Position numbers and translations under genes: made by a program | Shown here: in pieces, positions 37,610 to 47,526 of the stretch | How the letters are laid out: each line of letters opens with the position of its first letter | Numbering within the stretch: position 1 is the stretch's first letter | Source of the DNA: Curtobacterium sp. MMLR14_010 | Lineage (GTDB): Bacteria > Actinomycetota > Actinomycetes > Actinomycetales > Microbacteriaceae | Direction: 5' to 3' | Assembly (NCBI RefSeq): GCF_001865015.1 | Contig: NZ_MJGV01000026.1 | Location: 111,935-175,934 of the forward strand | DNA length: 64,000 nucleotides | Notes under the pieces: generated by a model | Database searches by the model: none | The model's input: the letters and a program-made list of their open reading frames with translations, nothing else | Told to the model about the DNA's origin: nothing

Positions 37610-39174
37610 CCGTCGCCGGGCGGGATGACCACCGCGAGCCGGGTGCCGCCGCCGTGGCGTCCGGCGTCGTCGCCCTGCTCGTGGTCGCAGCGGCCTGGAC
37701 GACCATCACCCTCTGGGCAGCGGGCCACATCTGGCTCATCCGCGAACCGGGGACCCCGCTCGAGATCGTCGTCGGCGTCGTGCTCGCCGCGGTCCTCGGC
37801 TTCGTCCTGCTCGGCGGCATCCGAGCGCTCTCGATCGCACTCGCCTACCCGGTGCTCCGGCGCGTGGAGCAGCGACAGGCGACACGGCGCACCGCCACGA
37901 TCCCGGGCGACACCGTCGCGGTGCCCGCCCGCGTCGCGATCCTGCTCTGCACCGCGAACGACTTCGCTCCCGACCGGCTCGCGCGCACCATGCAGCAGAC
38001 CCACCCCGACGTCGAGACGTTCGTCCTCGACGACTCGACCGACCCCGAGGTGCGCGCCCGGGTCGACCGGTTCGCAGCGGAGTCCGGCGCGACGGTCGTC
38101 CGACGCCCGGAGCGGACCGGTTTCAAGGCCGGGAACCTCAACCACTTCTTCTCGCTCGGCATCGACCACGACGCCTACGTCGTCGTCGACGCCGACCAGG
38201 TGCTCCGTCCGGACTTCGTCGAGCGGGCACTCGCGCGGCTGACGTCACCGTCGGTGGGCATCGTGCAGGGCCGGCAGCTCATCCACGACGACACGAGCGC
38301 CTTCGCCCGGCGCTTCGGCGGGCTGCTGCGGACGCACATCGCCGTCACGCAGGCCTCGCGCTCGCGGTTCGGGTTCTCGATGTTCATGGGGCGCGGTGCG
38401 CTGATCACGGCGGCGTGCGTCACCGCCGTCGGCCGGTTCCCCGAGGTGGTCATGGAGGACCTGGCGTTCAGCGTCGAGGCCCGCCGCGCCGGACAGCACA
38501 TCGTGTGGGCCCCCGAGGCGCTCTGCAGCGAGGACTACCCGATCGACTACGCGGCCTTCCGGAAGCAGCAGAGCAAGTTCGCCCAGGGCAGCGCCGAGTT
38601 CCTCCGCCGGTACCTCGGCCGGGTCCTCGTCAGCCCGATCCGGGTCCGCGAGAAGGTCGACCTGCTCCTCGACTGCCTGGCGACCCCGGTCAGCAGCGGC
38701 CTGGCGATCGCGCTGTTCCTGGTGAACCTCCTGCCGACGGGGCCCTACGGGCTCGGGTTCCTGCCGCAGCAGGAGGCCATCGCGCTCGGCTTCTGCGGTG
38801 CTGCGCCGCTGCTCCCCGAGGCCGTGCGGACGTTCCGCCGCCGGGGGTTCCTCCGCGCCGTCGTGTTCTTCGTGCAGGCGAGCGCGCTCTACACGTCGAC
38901 GCTCTGGCTCACGCTGTCGTCGATGGTGCGGGTCGCCGCCGGTGGCCGTGCCCGCTTCGTGATCACGCCGAAGCTGCGCGGCAGGACGTCGGTGCTGTCG
39001 CTGCTGCGCGAGGTCCTCGTCGCCGTCGTCGCGGTGACCCTGGCGTTCGTGGTCGCGCACGGCCCGGGTGCCGCCATGGTGTTCGTGATGATGACCGCTG
39101 CGGCGATCTGGATGCACCTGCTCGACCGCCGCGGCGACCGCGCGACGCCGGAGGACGACGCTAGGAGCGCTTGA
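37606..39174 (+). CDS. GT2 glycosyltransferase, cellulose-synthase-like
   Basis: 522 residues. Two N-terminal helices (about 17-39 and 52-75), a GT-A catalytic domain (about 105-330) and several C-terminal helices (about 355-500). The UDP-binding DDS (FVLDDSTDP), metal-binding DAD (VVDADQV) and catalytic ED (MEDLAFS) are visible; the product-binding QxxRW position appears as QQSKF, so that motif is degenerate. Such enzymes polymerise and extrude polysaccharide. Co-transcribed with an ABC exporter. Its 3' end overlaps that of the convergent ygfZ gene by 14 bp. Confidence 0.85.
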   Translation: MTVAGRDDHREPGAAAVASGVVALLVVAAAWTTITLWAAGHIWLIREPGTPLEIVVGVVLAAVLGFVLLGGIRALSIALAYPVLRRVEQRQATRRTATIPGDTVAVPARVAILLCTANDFAPDRLARTMQQTHPDVETFVLDDSTDPEVRARVDRFAAESGATVVRRPERTGFKAGNLNHFFSLGIDHDAYVVVDADQVLRPDFVERALARLTSPSVGIVQGRQLIHDDTSAFARRFGGLLRTHIAVTQASRSRFGFSMFMGRGALITAACVTAVGRFPEVVMEDLAFSVEARRAGQHIVWAPEALCSEDYPIDYAAFRKQQSKFAQGSAEFLRRYLGRVLVSPIRVREKVDLLLDCLATPVSSGLAIALFLVNLLPTGPYGLGFLPQQEAIALGFCGAAPLLPEAVRTFRRRGFLRAVVFFVQASALYTSTLWLTLSSMVRVAAGGRARFVITPKLRGRTSVLSLLREVLVAVVAVTLAFVVAHGPGAAMVFVMMTAAAIWMHLLDRRGDRATPEDDARSA

Positions 39175-40228
39175 CCGCGCCGAGCCGGGGCAGCCGAGGC
39201 ACGTTCGCCGTGGCACCTGCGCCGGGCGGGACGATGGTCTGCTGCGCGGCCGTCACCACGACGTCGTCCGCGGTGAGGGTGAGCACGGCGGTCGGGTCGA
39301 GCGAGCGCTTGACGACCGCGAGCCCGACCGGGCCGAGCTCGTGGTGCACCGCCGAGGCCGCGAGCCGACCGACCTCGGTGCCGTCGAGCGTCACCGGGGT
39401 ACCGGGAGCGGGCAGCACGGCGTCCGACCCGTCGAGGTGCAGCATCACGACCCGGCGGGGCGGATGCCCGAGGTTGTGGACCTTGGCGACGGTCTCCTGC
39501 CCGCGGTAGCACCCTTTGCTCAGGTGCACAGCCGAGCGGAGCCAGTCGAGCTCGTGCGGGATCGTCCGCTCGTCGACGTCGGTGAGCGAGGGGCGCCAGG
39601 CGGCGATGCGCAGGGCCTCGATCGCGAGGAGCCCCGCGACGGGCCGGTCTGACGTGGCCAGGGCGGCCGCGGCGTCCGTGGTGAGCACCGCGATCCGCAG
39701 CGTCCAGTCGGAGCCGGGGTGGGCCTCCAGGCTGGCGTAGCCCCATCCGCCGGGCGCGACGACGCTCCACGGGTCGACCCACTCGATGACCGCGTCGTCG
39801 ACGGCACCGGTGTCGGTGAAGGACCCGACGGTGACGAACTCGGCGCTGCGGTCGGCGACCTCGACGCGGAGCATGAACCGCATCGACGTCAGCCACGCGG
39901 CGAGCGGGGCAGCGTCGGCGGGCTCGGTGAGGAGCCAGGTGGTCTCGCCGTCGTCCACGACCCGGGCGGCGTGCTCGACCCGGCCAGAGGCGTCGAGCAC
40001 GAGCGTCTCGGTGCTGACACCCGGCGCCAGGCCGAGGAGCAGCTGCGAGGTGATCGAGTTGAGCCAGGACAGGCGGTCCGGGCCGGCGACGATGACGACA
40101 CCGAGTCCGAGCTCGACCACGGCGGTCCCCCGCGCCAGCAGTCGCTGCTCTCCGAGGGGGTTGCCGAAGTGGGCGGCGGGACCGTCCGCGGACGCGACGA
40201 AGCCGTCACGTGCGGCGAAGACGGCCAT
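39161..40228 (-). CDS. ygfZ: Folate-binding protein YgfZ, Fe-S cluster repair
   Basis: 355 residues, GcvT-like fold. The signature KGCYRGQET (with its Cys) is near residue 246. YgfZ uses folate to support Fe-S proteins such as MiaB. The ATG at 40228 shares one base with the stop of the upstream FABP-like gene. The gene's end overlaps the convergent GT2 gene by 14 bp, an unusually tight arrangement without a terminator between. Confidence 0.92.
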   Translation of the reverse strand: MAVFAARDGFVASADGPAAHFGNPLGEQRLLARGTAVVELGLGVVIVAGPDRLSWLNSITSQLLLGLAPGVSTETLVLDASGRVEHAARVVDDGETTWLLTEPADAAPLAAWLTSMRFMLRVEVADRSAEFVTVGSFTDTGAVDDAVIEWVDPWSVVAPGGWGYASLEAHPGSDWTLRIAVLTTDAAAALATSDRPVAGLLAIEALRIAAWRPSLTDVDERTIPHELDWLRSAVHLSKGCYRGQETVAKVHNLGHPPRRVVMLHLDGSDAVLPAPGTPVTLDGTEVGRLAASAVHHELGPVGLAVVKRSLDPTAVLTLTADDVVVTAAQQTIVPPGAGATANVPRLPRLGAVKRS

Positions 40229-40863
40229 CAGTCGACCTTCGCGAGCTGCCCCGAGGCGTGCGAGGTGAGTCCCTGCCCGAGGGCGGCGATGTCCCACGCC
40301 CAGAAGAGCTTGCCCTCGACCAGCCCGTACAAGCGGGTGGCCGCGGAGTACTCCTTGGCGTTGGCGGAGCGCATCACGGCGTCGGTGGCCAGGTCGATGC
40401 GGCCCTTGCGGACCTGCCCGACGTAGAGCTCGTTGACGCCCGTCGGGTGGATGATCATGGCCTCGACGTCGAAGCCGTCGTTCGCGTTGCGGAGCGCCTC
40501 GACGCTCTGCGTGGTCGTGAACGGCGCGTTGCCCTCGCCCATGAGCATCGCCGGGCCGCGGTCACCGGGCTCGGACGGACGGTCCAGGCGCCAGTAGCCC
40601 ATCTCGGCGGCGAGCGGGGTGTGCTGCTCGTCGAGGAGCCACGTGGTCGACGTGTAGTTGAGGTACGGCAGGCCGTCGTGGCTGAAGCTCACGCGCTGGC
40701 CGAACTCGTACGAGCGGACGTCGGGCTCGACGTCGTCACCGTTGCCGTCGGAGGAGGCGGGAGCGCCGATCGGGTACTCGACCACGCCGGTGCCCTCCCA
40801 GACCCCGACGAGCCAGGAGAGCGGGACGAGCTCGGCGGTCAGGCCCTCCGGCAGTTCGATCAA
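40228..40863 (-). CDS. FABP-family / nitrobindin-like protein
   Basis: 211 residues, ten-stranded barrel family. The N-terminal GVWEGTG fits the GxWxGxG signature of nitrobindins, which bind heme and can isomerise peroxynitrite. A possible proximal His is His202 near the C terminus (TSHASGQLAKV). It starts at TTG 40863, which overlaps the stop of the 38-aa gene (TTGA), so it is translated by coupling. An operon with the small membrane gene and ygfZ is clear from overlaps. Confidence 0.85.
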   Translation of the reverse strand: MIELPEGLTAELVPLSWLVGVWEGTGVVEYPIGAPASSDGNGDDVEPDVRSYEFGQRVSFSHDGLPYLNYTSTTWLLDEQHTPLAAEMGYWRLDRPSEPGDRGPAMLMGEGNAPFTTTQSVEALRNANDGFDVEAMIIHPTGVNELYVGQVRKGRIDLATDAVMRSANAKEYSAATRLYGLVEGKLFWAWDIAALGQGLTSHASGQLAKVD

Positions 40864-40976
40864 CGCTGACCCTTGAACAGCTTCACGACGACGGTCACCG
40901 AGATGAACGCGATCGCGAGCGACGCCAGGCCGAGGAGGCCGACGTAGAAGAGCTCGAGCGCAAGCAGCGAATCCAT
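40860..40976 (-). CDS. 38-aa single-span membrane protein
   Basis: MDSLLALELFYVGLLGLASL then a hydrophobic run and a basic end (VKLFKGQR): one long helix, C terminus inside. A TAGACT -10 hexamer lies exactly 6 nt before the ATG, which fits a leaderless start, and its stop overlaps the FABP-like gene start. Codon third positions are GC-rich as in real genes. Function unknown; it may lead the three-gene operon with FABP and ygfZ. Confidence 0.72.
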   Translation of the reverse strand: MDSLLALELFYVGLLGLASLAIAFISVTVVVKLFKGQR

Positions 40977-40999
40977 GCCAGGAGTCTACGCGGCCAGGC

Positions 41000-41281
41000 T
41001 CAACGTGCCAGGAGCACCACGGCGGTCACGAGCACGACGACGAACGAGCCGGAGGACGCGATGCTGATCCGCTCGACCAGGCCGTCCTTCGTCGCGGTGA
41101 TGAGCTGCAGCACGAAGCTGACCATCACGGACGCCACGAAGACCAGCAGCAGCCAGGCGAAGGAGTCCCGCTCGCTCAGCGTCAGGACGAGCACGGCGCC
41201 GACGATCGACAGCAGCCAGACGGGCAGCACCGACGTCAGCTGCAGGCGGCGCTGGTCGGCGGGCGGGACGGGCTCGGTCAC
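41000..41281 (-). CDS. Small membrane protein, unknown
   Basis: 93 residues with three predicted helices (about 16-36, 41-62 and 74-92). GTG start at 41281, with CATGAT exactly 6 nt upstream as a possible -10. No recognisable domain. It is followed after 23 bp by the start of the 38-aa gene, so it may be expressed with the same group. Confidence 0.7.
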   Translation of the reverse strand: MTEPVPPADQRRLQLTSVLPVWLLSIVGAVLVLTLSERDSFAWLLLVFVASVMVSFVLQLITATKDGLVERISIASSGSFVVVLVTAVVLLAR

Positions 41282-41366
41282 GTCCCCATCATGTCAGGCG
41301 CGGTCAGGGCGGCGTGTCGAGCATCACTAGGATGTGTCCACGACGTCTTCCCGCTCTGGAGGTCCT

Positions 41367-42050
41367 GTGGCACAGCTCCTGGTACTCACTTCGGCTGCGC
41401 CCGGCGACGTCCTGCCGGCCCTCGGCCTCCTGAGCCACCGGATCCGCCACGTGCCGGCCGAGGCCTCGCACCTGGTCAACGCCCCGCAGAGCGACCTGAT
41501 GTTCGTGGACGCCCGTACCGACCTGGTCAGCGCGAAGGCCCTGTGCAAGATCCTCGCCACGTCCGGCTCGACGACGCCCATCGTGCTCGTCGTGACCGAG
41601 GGCGGCCTGACAGCGGTCACGAGCGAGTGGAACGTCGACGACGTCGTGCTCGAGACCGCCGGCCCCGCCGAGGTGGACGCCCGCATCCGCCTGAGCTCCG
41701 GCCGGGCCGCCAAGAACCAGACGGGCTCGAAGATCCAGGCCTCCGGGGTCGTCATCGACGAGGCCAGCTACTCCGCGAAGGTCCGCGGCAAGCCGCTCGA
41801 CCTCACCTTCAAGGAGTTCGAGCTCCTGCGGTTCTTCGCCACGCACCCGTCGCGGGTCTTCACCCGCGAGCAGCTCCTCAGCGAGGTCTGGGGGTACGAC
41901 TACTTCGGCGGCACCCGCACGGTCGACGTGCACGTCCGCCGTCTCCGCGCCAAGCTCGGCGACCTCGAGTCGCTCATCGGTACGGTCCGCAACGTCGGGT
42001 ACCGCTTCAACGTGTACGAGGACGACGCCGACCGCCTGGTGGGCCAGTAG
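41367..42050 (+). CDS. GlnR-like winged-helix regulator
   Basis: 227 residues from GTG 41367, which has GGAGG close upstream; an earlier GTG at 41334 would overlap the -10-like TAGGAT. It resembles actinobacterial GlnR: an atypical receiver domain ([20 protein letters not shown], then [17 protein letters not shown]) without the usual acidic pocket, and an OmpR winged helix ([20 protein letters not shown]). GlnR controls nitrogen genes. It is directly followed by mshD, the same order as Rv0818-Rv0819 in Mycobacterium tuberculosis, which supports the call. Confidence 0.82.
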   Translation: MAQLLVLTSAAPGDVLPALGLLSHRIRHVPAEASHLVNAPQSDLMFVDARTDLVSAKALCKILATSGSTTPIVLVVTEGGLTAVTSEWNVDDVVLETAGPAEVDARIRLSSGRAAKNQTGSKIQASGVVIDEASYSAKVRGKPLDLTFKEFELLRFFATHPSRVFTREQLLSEVWGYDYFGGTRTVDVHVRRLRAKLGDLESLIGTVRNVGYRFNVYEDDADRLVGQ

Positions 42051-42052
42051 CC

Positions 42053-42862
42053 GTGTCCGACCTCGGCGCGTTCGTGGTCCCCGGCGAACCGCCGCCCTTC
42101 TCCGACCAGACCCTGGTCGACGTGCGCGCCGGCCGCGCCGTCGTGCTCGAGGAACCCGACGGGGTCGCGGTGGTCCGTGACGGTCAGCTGGAACTCGTGG
42201 TCCGCCGGGAGGCCCGTGGTCGCGGCACCGGGACACGGCTCGTCGAGCAGGCGCTCGCGCTGGGCGGCGGGGCCGCTCCGCGGCTGGCCTGGGCGCACGG
42301 GGACAGCCCGGCAGCGCGGGCGATCGCCACCCGGTACGGCTGGGCACCCACGAGGACCCTGCTGCAGCTCCGCGCGCCGGTGCCAACCGCCGGTGCCGAG
42401 CCTCCCCACGAGCTCGGCCTCCCGTCCGGGTACTCGCTGGCCGCCTTCCGGCCCGGGACCGACGAGGCGGACTGGCTCGCGCTGAACGCCGCGGCCTTCG
42501 CGTCGCACCCGGAGCAGGGGTCGATGACGATGGACGACCTGCTCGCGCGGCAGGCCGAGCCGTGGTTCGACGCCGACGACCTGCTCCTGCTGCGCGACGC
42601 CTCCGGGGCACTCGCGGGGTCGTGCTGGCTCAAGGTCGAGGACGGCATCGGGGAGTTCTACGCCGTCGCCGTGCGCCCGGACCTGCAGGGGCAGGGCCTC
42701 GGGGGCGTGCTCATGCGCGCGGGGTCCGCCCGGTTGGTCGGACGGGGCCTCGACGCCCAGGCGCTCTACGTCGAGGGCGACAACGAGCCCGCGCTGGCGC
42801 TGTACCGGCGGTCCGGGTTCACGCAGCACGCGATCGACGTGCAGTACGCCGCCCCGGCCTGA
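42053..42862 (+). CDS. mshD: Mycothiol synthase MshD
   Basis: 269 residues, two GNAT domains (about 1-115 and 120-269). It acetylates Cys-GlcN-inositol in the last step of making mycothiol, the actinobacterial thiol buffer. The C-terminal acetyl-CoA motif is VAVRPDLQGQGLGGVL, followed by LYVEGDNEPALALYRRSGF; the N-terminal copy is reduced (RREARGRGTGTRL). GTG start at 42053, two bases after the regulator's stop, so the two are coupled. Confidence 0.93.
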   Translation: MSDLGAFVVPGEPPPFSDQTLVDVRAGRAVVLEEPDGVAVVRDGQLELVVRREARGRGTGTRLVEQALALGGGAAPRLAWAHGDSPAARAIATRYGWAPTRTLLQLRAPVPTAGAEPPHELGLPSGYSLAAFRPGTDEADWLALNAAAFASHPEQGSMTMDDLLARQAEPWFDADDLLLLRDASGALAGSCWLKVEDGIGEFYAVAVRPDLQGQGLGGVLMRAGSARLVGRGLDAQALYVEGDNEPALALYRRSGFTQHAIDVQYAAPA

Positions 42863-42881
42863 CCTCCTCCACAGCCACCCC

Positions 42882-42903
42882 GTTCACCTCCGGTTCCCAC
42901 AGG
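42882..42903 (+). promoter_or_regulatory. PHO box upstream of ppk
   Basis: Two 11-bp direct repeats, GTTCACCTCCG and GTTCCCACAGG, 49 bp before the ppk start and 37 bp before its -10-like CAGGAT. Confidence 0.6.
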
Positions 42904-42952
42904 GGCCGCCACGCGACCTCCGACGGCAGCACGCGGGTGGCAGGATGAGCGC

Positions 42953-45118
42953 ATGGACACCGAACCGCAGCTCGACGGCGACTCCGTCTCGAACGACCTC
43001 GACGACTTCGACGAGGTCGTCGAGGTCGAGCACGAGTCGCTGCCGTCGGACCGCTACTTCGACCGCGAGATCAGCTGGCTCCGGTTCAACCAGCGGGTGC
43101 TCGAGCTCGGTGAGGACCGCACGGTCCCGCTGCTCGAGCGCGCCAACTTCCTGGCGATCTTCGCGTCGAACCTCGACGAGTTCTTCATGGTCCGCGTCGC
43201 GGGGCTCAAGCGCCGCATCGACACCGGCATCGCCGTCCCGACCAACGTCGGGCGCGCACCGAGTGACGTCCTCCGGGACATCGCGAAGAAGGCCCACGAG
43301 CTGCAGGACCGCCACGCGCAGGCGTTCATCGGCTCGCTGAAGCCCGACCTCGACGCCGCCGGCCTGCACATCGAGCACTGGTCCGACCTGGGCGAGGACG
43401 ACCGTGCCCGGATGCGCGAGTACTTCGCCGAGCAGATCTTCCCGGTCCTGATGCCCCTCGCGGTGGACCCGGCGCACCCGTTCCCGTACATCTCCGGGCT
43501 GTCGCTCAACCTCGCGGTGCGCGTGCGCAACCCGAAGTCGCAGCGGCAGGAGTTCGCGCGCCTCAAGGTCCCGCAGAACTTCTCGCGACTGATCAAGCTG
43601 CCCGACGACAACTCCGGGCGCATGCGCTTCATCCCGCTCGAAGACCTCATCGCGAACCACCTCGGCGACCTGTTCCCGGGGATGGAGGTCCTCGAGCACC
43701 ACGTGTTCCGTGTCACCAGGAACGAGGACGTCGAGATCGAGGAGGACGAGGCCGAGAACCTCATCCAGGCCCTCGAACGCGAACTGCTGCGTCGCCGCTT
43801 CGGTCCGCCCATCCGCCTCGAGATCACCGAGGACATGGACCCGGTGACGCTCGACCTGCTCGTCCGTGAGCTCGACATCACGGAACAGGAGGTCTACCGG
43901 CTGCCGTCCCCGCTCGACCTCGGCTGCCTGTTCGAGATCTCGAAGATCAACCGGCCCGACCTGCACTACCCGAAGCACGTGCCGACCACCCCGGTGCAGT
44001 TCCAGCCGGGCGAGCCGAACACCAAGCCCGACCTGTTCCGTGCCATCGCGGCCAGGGACGTCCTGGTGCACCACCCGTACGAGTCCTTCGCGACGAGCGT
44101 GCAGGCCTTCCTCGAGCAGGCAGCCGCCGACCCGAACGTGCTGGCGATCAAGCAGACGCTGTACCGCACCTCGGGCGACTCCCCCATCGTCGAGGCCCTC
44201 ATCGACGCCGCCGCCGCGGGCAAGCAGGTGCTGGCACTGGTGGAGATCAAGGCGCGCTTCGACGAGCAGAACAACATCACCTGGGCACGCAAGCTCGAGA
44301 AGGCCGGCGTGCACGTGGTCTACGGCCTGGTCGGGCTGAAGACGCACTCCAAGCTCGTGCTCGTCATCCGGCAAGAGGGCGGCACGCTCAAGCACTACAG
44401 CCACATCGGCACCGGCAACTACAACCCGAAGACCTCGCGCATCTACGAGGACATGGGGTTGTTCACCGGGGACGACGTCGTGGGCAAGGACCTCACCCGC
44501 CTGTTCAACGAGCTCTCCGGGTACGCGATCGAGAAGAAGTTCAAGCGGCTCCTGGTCGCCCCGCTGCACCTGCGGAAGGGCCTGCTCAAGCGCATCCAGG
44601 TCGAGGCCGACAACGCCCGCGCCGGGCTGCCCTCCGGCATCCGGATCAAGGTCAACTCGATGGTCGACGAGCAGATCATCGACGCGCTCTACCTCGCCAG
44701 CCAGGCCGGGGTGCCGATCGACGTCCTGGTCCGCGGCATCTGCTCGCTCAAGCCCGGGCTCGAGGGCGTCAGCGAGACCATCCGCGTGCGCAGCGTCGTC
44801 GGGCGGTACCTCGAGCACTCCCGCGCGTTCGCCTTCCACAACGACGGCGACCCGTTCGTGTTCATCGGCAGCGCCGACATGATGCACCGCAACCTCGACC
44901 GCCGCGTCGAGGCCCTGGTGCGCCTGTCCGACCCGGCTCACGTGGCCGAGGTCACCGAGGTGTTCGACCTCGCCATGGCCGAGACCACCAGCTCGTGGCA
45001 CCTCCAGTCCGACGGCGAGTGGACGCGCCACTCCACCGACGAGGACGGCCGCCCGTTCGACGACGTGCAGAATGTGATCATGCGGAAGATCTCGGCGCGG
45101 AAGCGTTCCACGCGGTGA
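42953..45118 (+). CDS. ppk: Polyphosphate kinase 1
   Basis: 721 residues. It makes inorganic polyphosphate from ATP. The four domains (N, head, C1, C2) are complete. The autophosphorylated His465 lies in [10 protein letters not shown], and a second His484 is at the spacing seen in E. coli ([11 protein letters not shown]). CAGGAT lies exactly 6 nt before the ATG, suggesting a leaderless, PHO-box-controlled mRNA. Its stop overlaps the GTG of mutT1, so the two are co-translated. The acidic N-terminal 30 residues are an extension. Confidence 0.96.
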   Translation: MDTEPQLDGDSVSNDLDDFDEVVEVEHESLPSDRYFDREISWLRFNQRVLELGEDRTVPLLERANFLAIFASNLDEFFMVRVAGLKRRIDTGIAVPTNVGRAPSDVLRDIAKKAHELQDRHAQAFIGSLKPDLDAAGLHIEHWSDLGEDDRARMREYFAEQIFPVLMPLAVDPAHPFPYISGLSLNLAVRVRNPKSQRQEFARLKVPQNFSRLIKLPDDNSGRMRFIPLEDLIANHLGDLFPGMEVLEHHVFRVTRNEDVEIEEDEAENLIQALERELLRRRFGPPIRLEITEDMDPVTLDLLVRELDITEQEVYRLPSPLDLGCLFEISKINRPDLHYPKHVPTTPVQFQPGEPNTKPDLFRAIAARDVLVHHPYESFATSVQAFLEQAAADPNVLAIKQTLYRTSGDSPIVEALIDAAAAGKQVLALVEIKARFDEQNNITWARKLEKAGVHVVYGLVGLKTHSKLVLVIRQEGGTLKHYSHIGTGNYNPKTSRIYEDMGLFTGDDVVGKDLTRLFNELSGYAIEKKFKRLLVAPLHLRKGLLKRIQVEADNARAGLPSGIRIKVNSMVDEQIIDALYLASQAGVPIDVLVRGICSLKPGLEGVSETIRVRSVVGRYLEHSRAFAFHNDGDPFVFIGSADMMHRNLDRRVEALVRLSDPAHVAEVTEVFDLAMAETTSSWHLQSDGEWTRHSTDEDGRPFDDVQNVIMRKISARKRSTR

Positions 45119-46062
45119 GCGGCGTCTCCGCAGGCCCCGTGCTGGCGGCCGGGGCAGTCGTGTGGCGCGAGCAGGACGGCGAACCGCTCGTGCTCCTGGT
45201 CCACCGCGAGCACCACAAGGACGTCTCCTTCCCGAAGGGCAAGGTCGACCCGGGCGAAGCGGTCCCCACCGCCGCCGTGCGAGAGGTCCTCGAGGAGACC
45301 GGCCACCGCGTCCACCTCGGCGCCCCGCTCGGCACCGCGGAGTACGTCCTGCCGAACCGCCGCGACAAGGTCGTGCACTACTGGGCGGCCCGCGTGTCCT
45401 CGAAGGAGCTCGAGCGCGCCGGCACGTTCCGCCCGAACCACGAGGTCGCCGCGATCGAGTGGGTGACGATCGACGACGCCCGCGCCCGGCTGACCTACGC
45501 CCGCGACGTCGAGATCCTCGAGCGCTTCGCCGAGCGCACGGCCACCGGCCAGCACCGCACCTTCGCGCTCATCGCCCTGCGGCACGCCAAGACCACGCCC
45601 GGCTCCGACTGGCACGGCCCCGACGCCACCCGGCCGCTCCTGTCCGTCGGTCGTGCGCAGGCGAAGGCCGCTGCCGCCCCGATCGCGGCGTTCGGCCCGA
45701 AGAAGATCATCAGCAGCACGGCCGCGCGGTGCCTGGCGACCGTCGAACCCCTGTCCGACCGGGTCAAGCTCGGCGTCTCGAGCACGCCCGACATCAGCCA
45801 GGACGCCCACGAGCAGGGCTCCGCCGACGTCAAGGGCGCCGTGCGCAAGCGCCTCGCCAAGCGCAAGTCCACCGTCTTCTGCTCGCACGGCCCGGTGCTG
45901 CCCGACATCATCGCGCGCATCGCCACGGACACCGCCGACGACACCGACCGCTTCGACCTGCGCCGCGCCGCGATGCTGTCGGTGGGCGACTTCACCGTGC
46001 TGCACATCGCCGACGACACGCTCGTCGCCGTCGAGACGCACCGCAACACCGTCACCGCGTAG
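45115..46062 (+). CDS. mutT1: MutT1-type Nudix hydrolase fused to histidine phosphatase
   Basis: 315 residues from GTG 45115 (GTGA overlap with ppk). The Nudix domain (about 7-145) has the box GKVDPGEAV...[11 protein letters not shown] at 42-66; the C-terminal domain (about 150-310) is a histidine phosphatase ([13 protein letters not shown], later [10 protein letters not shown]). Mycobacterial MutT1 clears 8-oxo-dGTP and diadenosine polyphosphates. Being translationally coupled to ppk suggests a joint role in nucleotide and polyphosphate balance. Confidence 0.92.
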   Translation: MSGVSAGPVLAAGAVVWREQDGEPLVLLVHREHHKDVSFPKGKVDPGEAVPTAAVREVLEETGHRVHLGAPLGTAEYVLPNRRDKVVHYWAARVSSKELERAGTFRPNHEVAAIEWVTIDDARARLTYARDVEILERFAERTATGQHRTFALIALRHAKTTPGSDWHGPDATRPLLSVGRAQAKAAAAPIAAFGPKKIISSTAARCLATVEPLSDRVKLGVSSTPDISQDAHEQGSADVKGAVRKRLAKRKSTVFCSHGPVLPDIIARIATDTADDTDRFDLRRAAMLSVGDFTVLHIADDTLVAVETHRNTVTA

Positions 46063-46270
46063 CGCCGAGCACGCCGCGCGCGGCAGGCGCGACCCCCGCG
46101 CCGTCACCGCGGAGCACGGAGCGCGCCACGGCTGGAGAGCCAGCCACCTGGCGGGGTGTCGTGGTGCGCCGGAACCAGGCCGAGCCTCCCGTCCGCCACC
46201 GGGCACGCTGTTCCCGAGCCTGCCCCCGGAACCGCTCCCGTGCCCGCGTTCCGCGCCGTGACACCCCCTC

Positions 46271-46292
46271 GTTCACCTCCCGTTCACCGGCG
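46271..46292 (+). promoter_or_regulatory. PHO box upstream of pstS
   Basis: GTTCACCTCCC and GTTCACCGGCG, the cleanest 11-bp direct repeat here, followed 28 bp later by TACAGT (46320-46325) as -10. A likely RegX3 target. The rest of the 46063-46400 spacer holds no gene. Confidence 0.75.
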
Positions 46293-46400
46293 GGCGTCAT
46301 CCCGGTCACTTCGCGTCCCTACAGTCGCTCGCGGGTCGGCACCGGCCCACGGGACGCATCAGCAGTCCCACCTGCACTCCACATCCCCGAAGGGACCCCT

Positions 46401-47510
46401 GTGAACATCAAGCGAATCGGTTCGATCGCAGCAATCGCGATCGCCGGCGCAGTCGTGCTCTCCTCGTGCGCGGCGAACGAAGGCGGCGCGGGCAGCACCT
46501 CGTCGGCCTCCGCCTCGGGTGTCGACTACTCGAAGCTCTCCGGCACGCTCACCGCGTCGGGCTCCTCCGCACAGCAGACCGCCGAGACCGTCTGGGGCAC
46601 CGGCTTCCAGGACCAGGCCTCCGGCGTCACGGTCAACTACTCGCCGGACGGCTCCGGCGCCGGCCGCAAGAACTTCATGTCCGGCGCGGCGGACTTCGCC
46701 GGCTCGGACGCAGCGCTCTCCGACGAGGAGCTCTCGGGCACCTTCGCGAACTGCGCGGCGGACTCCAAGGCCATCGACATCCCGGTCTACATCTCCCCGA
46801 TCGCCATCGCCTACAAGGTCGACGGCGTCAAGGACCTGACGCTCGACGCGAAGACCATCGCGGGCATCTTCTCCGGCAAGATCATGAAGTGGGACGACCC
46901 CGAGATCGCCGCCCTGAACAAGGACGCCAAGCTCCCGAGCGCGAACATCACCGTCGTGCACCGTTCGGACGACTCGGGCACCACGCAGAACTTCTCCGAG
47001 TACCTGTCGGCGAACGCCGGCGACGTCTGGACCGAAGAGCCCAGCCAGACCTTCCCGTACCAGGTCGGCGACGGCGCTGCGAAGGGCTCCGGCGTGGCCT
47101 CGGCCATGCAGGGCGCGACCAACGCGATCACCTACATCGACGACTCCGGTGCGGGCGACCTCGACAAGGCCAAGCTCATGGTCGGCGACAAGGCCACCGA
47201 GCTCTCCGCTGACGGTGCCGCCAAGGTCGTCGCGGACTCCGAGACGGTCTCCGGCCGCGAGGACAACGACCTCGCGATCGACATCAACCGCAAGGACACC
47301 GCTGACGGTGCCTGGCCGCTCGTGCTCGTCTCCTACGCCATCGCGTGCCAGGAGTACAAGGACTCGGACAAGGCCGACCTGGTCAAGTCCTACCTGACCT
47401 ACGTCGTGTCGGACGAGGCCCAGAAGGCCGCCGCGTCGGAGGCCAAGTCGGCCGCCCTCTCGACCGACCTCGGCAAGAAGGCCGCTGACGCGGTCGCCTC
47501 GATCAAGTAA
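46401..47510 (+). CDS. pstS: Phosphate-binding lipoprotein PstS
   Basis: 369 residues from GTG 46401, preceded by AAGGGA. Signal peptide with lipobox LSSC (about 20-23), then a periplasmic-type binding fold. Phosphate ligands are visible: TASGSSAQQTAE, DGSGAGRKNF, GSDAALSD and RSDDSGTTQNFSEYL. It captures phosphate outside the membrane for PstCAB. Codon use is very uniform with C-ending codons, as expected of an abundant protein. A terminator-like hairpin after it would make pstS mRNA more abundant than pstCAB. Confidence 0.96.
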   Translation: MNIKRIGSIAAIAIAGAVVLSSCAANEGGAGSTSSASASGVDYSKLSGTLTASGSSAQQTAETVWGTGFQDQASGVTVNYSPDGSGAGRKNFMSGAADFAGSDAALSDEELSGTFANCAADSKAIDIPVYISPIAIAYKVDGVKDLTLDAKTIAGIFSGKIMKWDDPEIAALNKDAKLPSANITVVHRSDDSGTTQNFSEYLSANAGDVWTEEPSQTFPYQVGDGAAKGSGVASAMQGATNAITYIDDSGAGDLDKAKLMVGDKATELSADGAAKVVADSETVSGREDNDLAIDINRKDTADGAWPLVLVSYAIACQEYKDSDKADLVKSYLTYVVSDEAQKAAASEAKSAALSTDLGKKAADAVASIK

Positions 47511-47526
47511 CAACTCCTCACCGAGA

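Noticed and set aside
41334..41366. Earlier GTG start for the GlnR-like regulator
   Set aside because: It would overlap the likely -10 TAGGAT, and GlnR proteins begin at the position given by GTG 41367, which has GGAGG before it.
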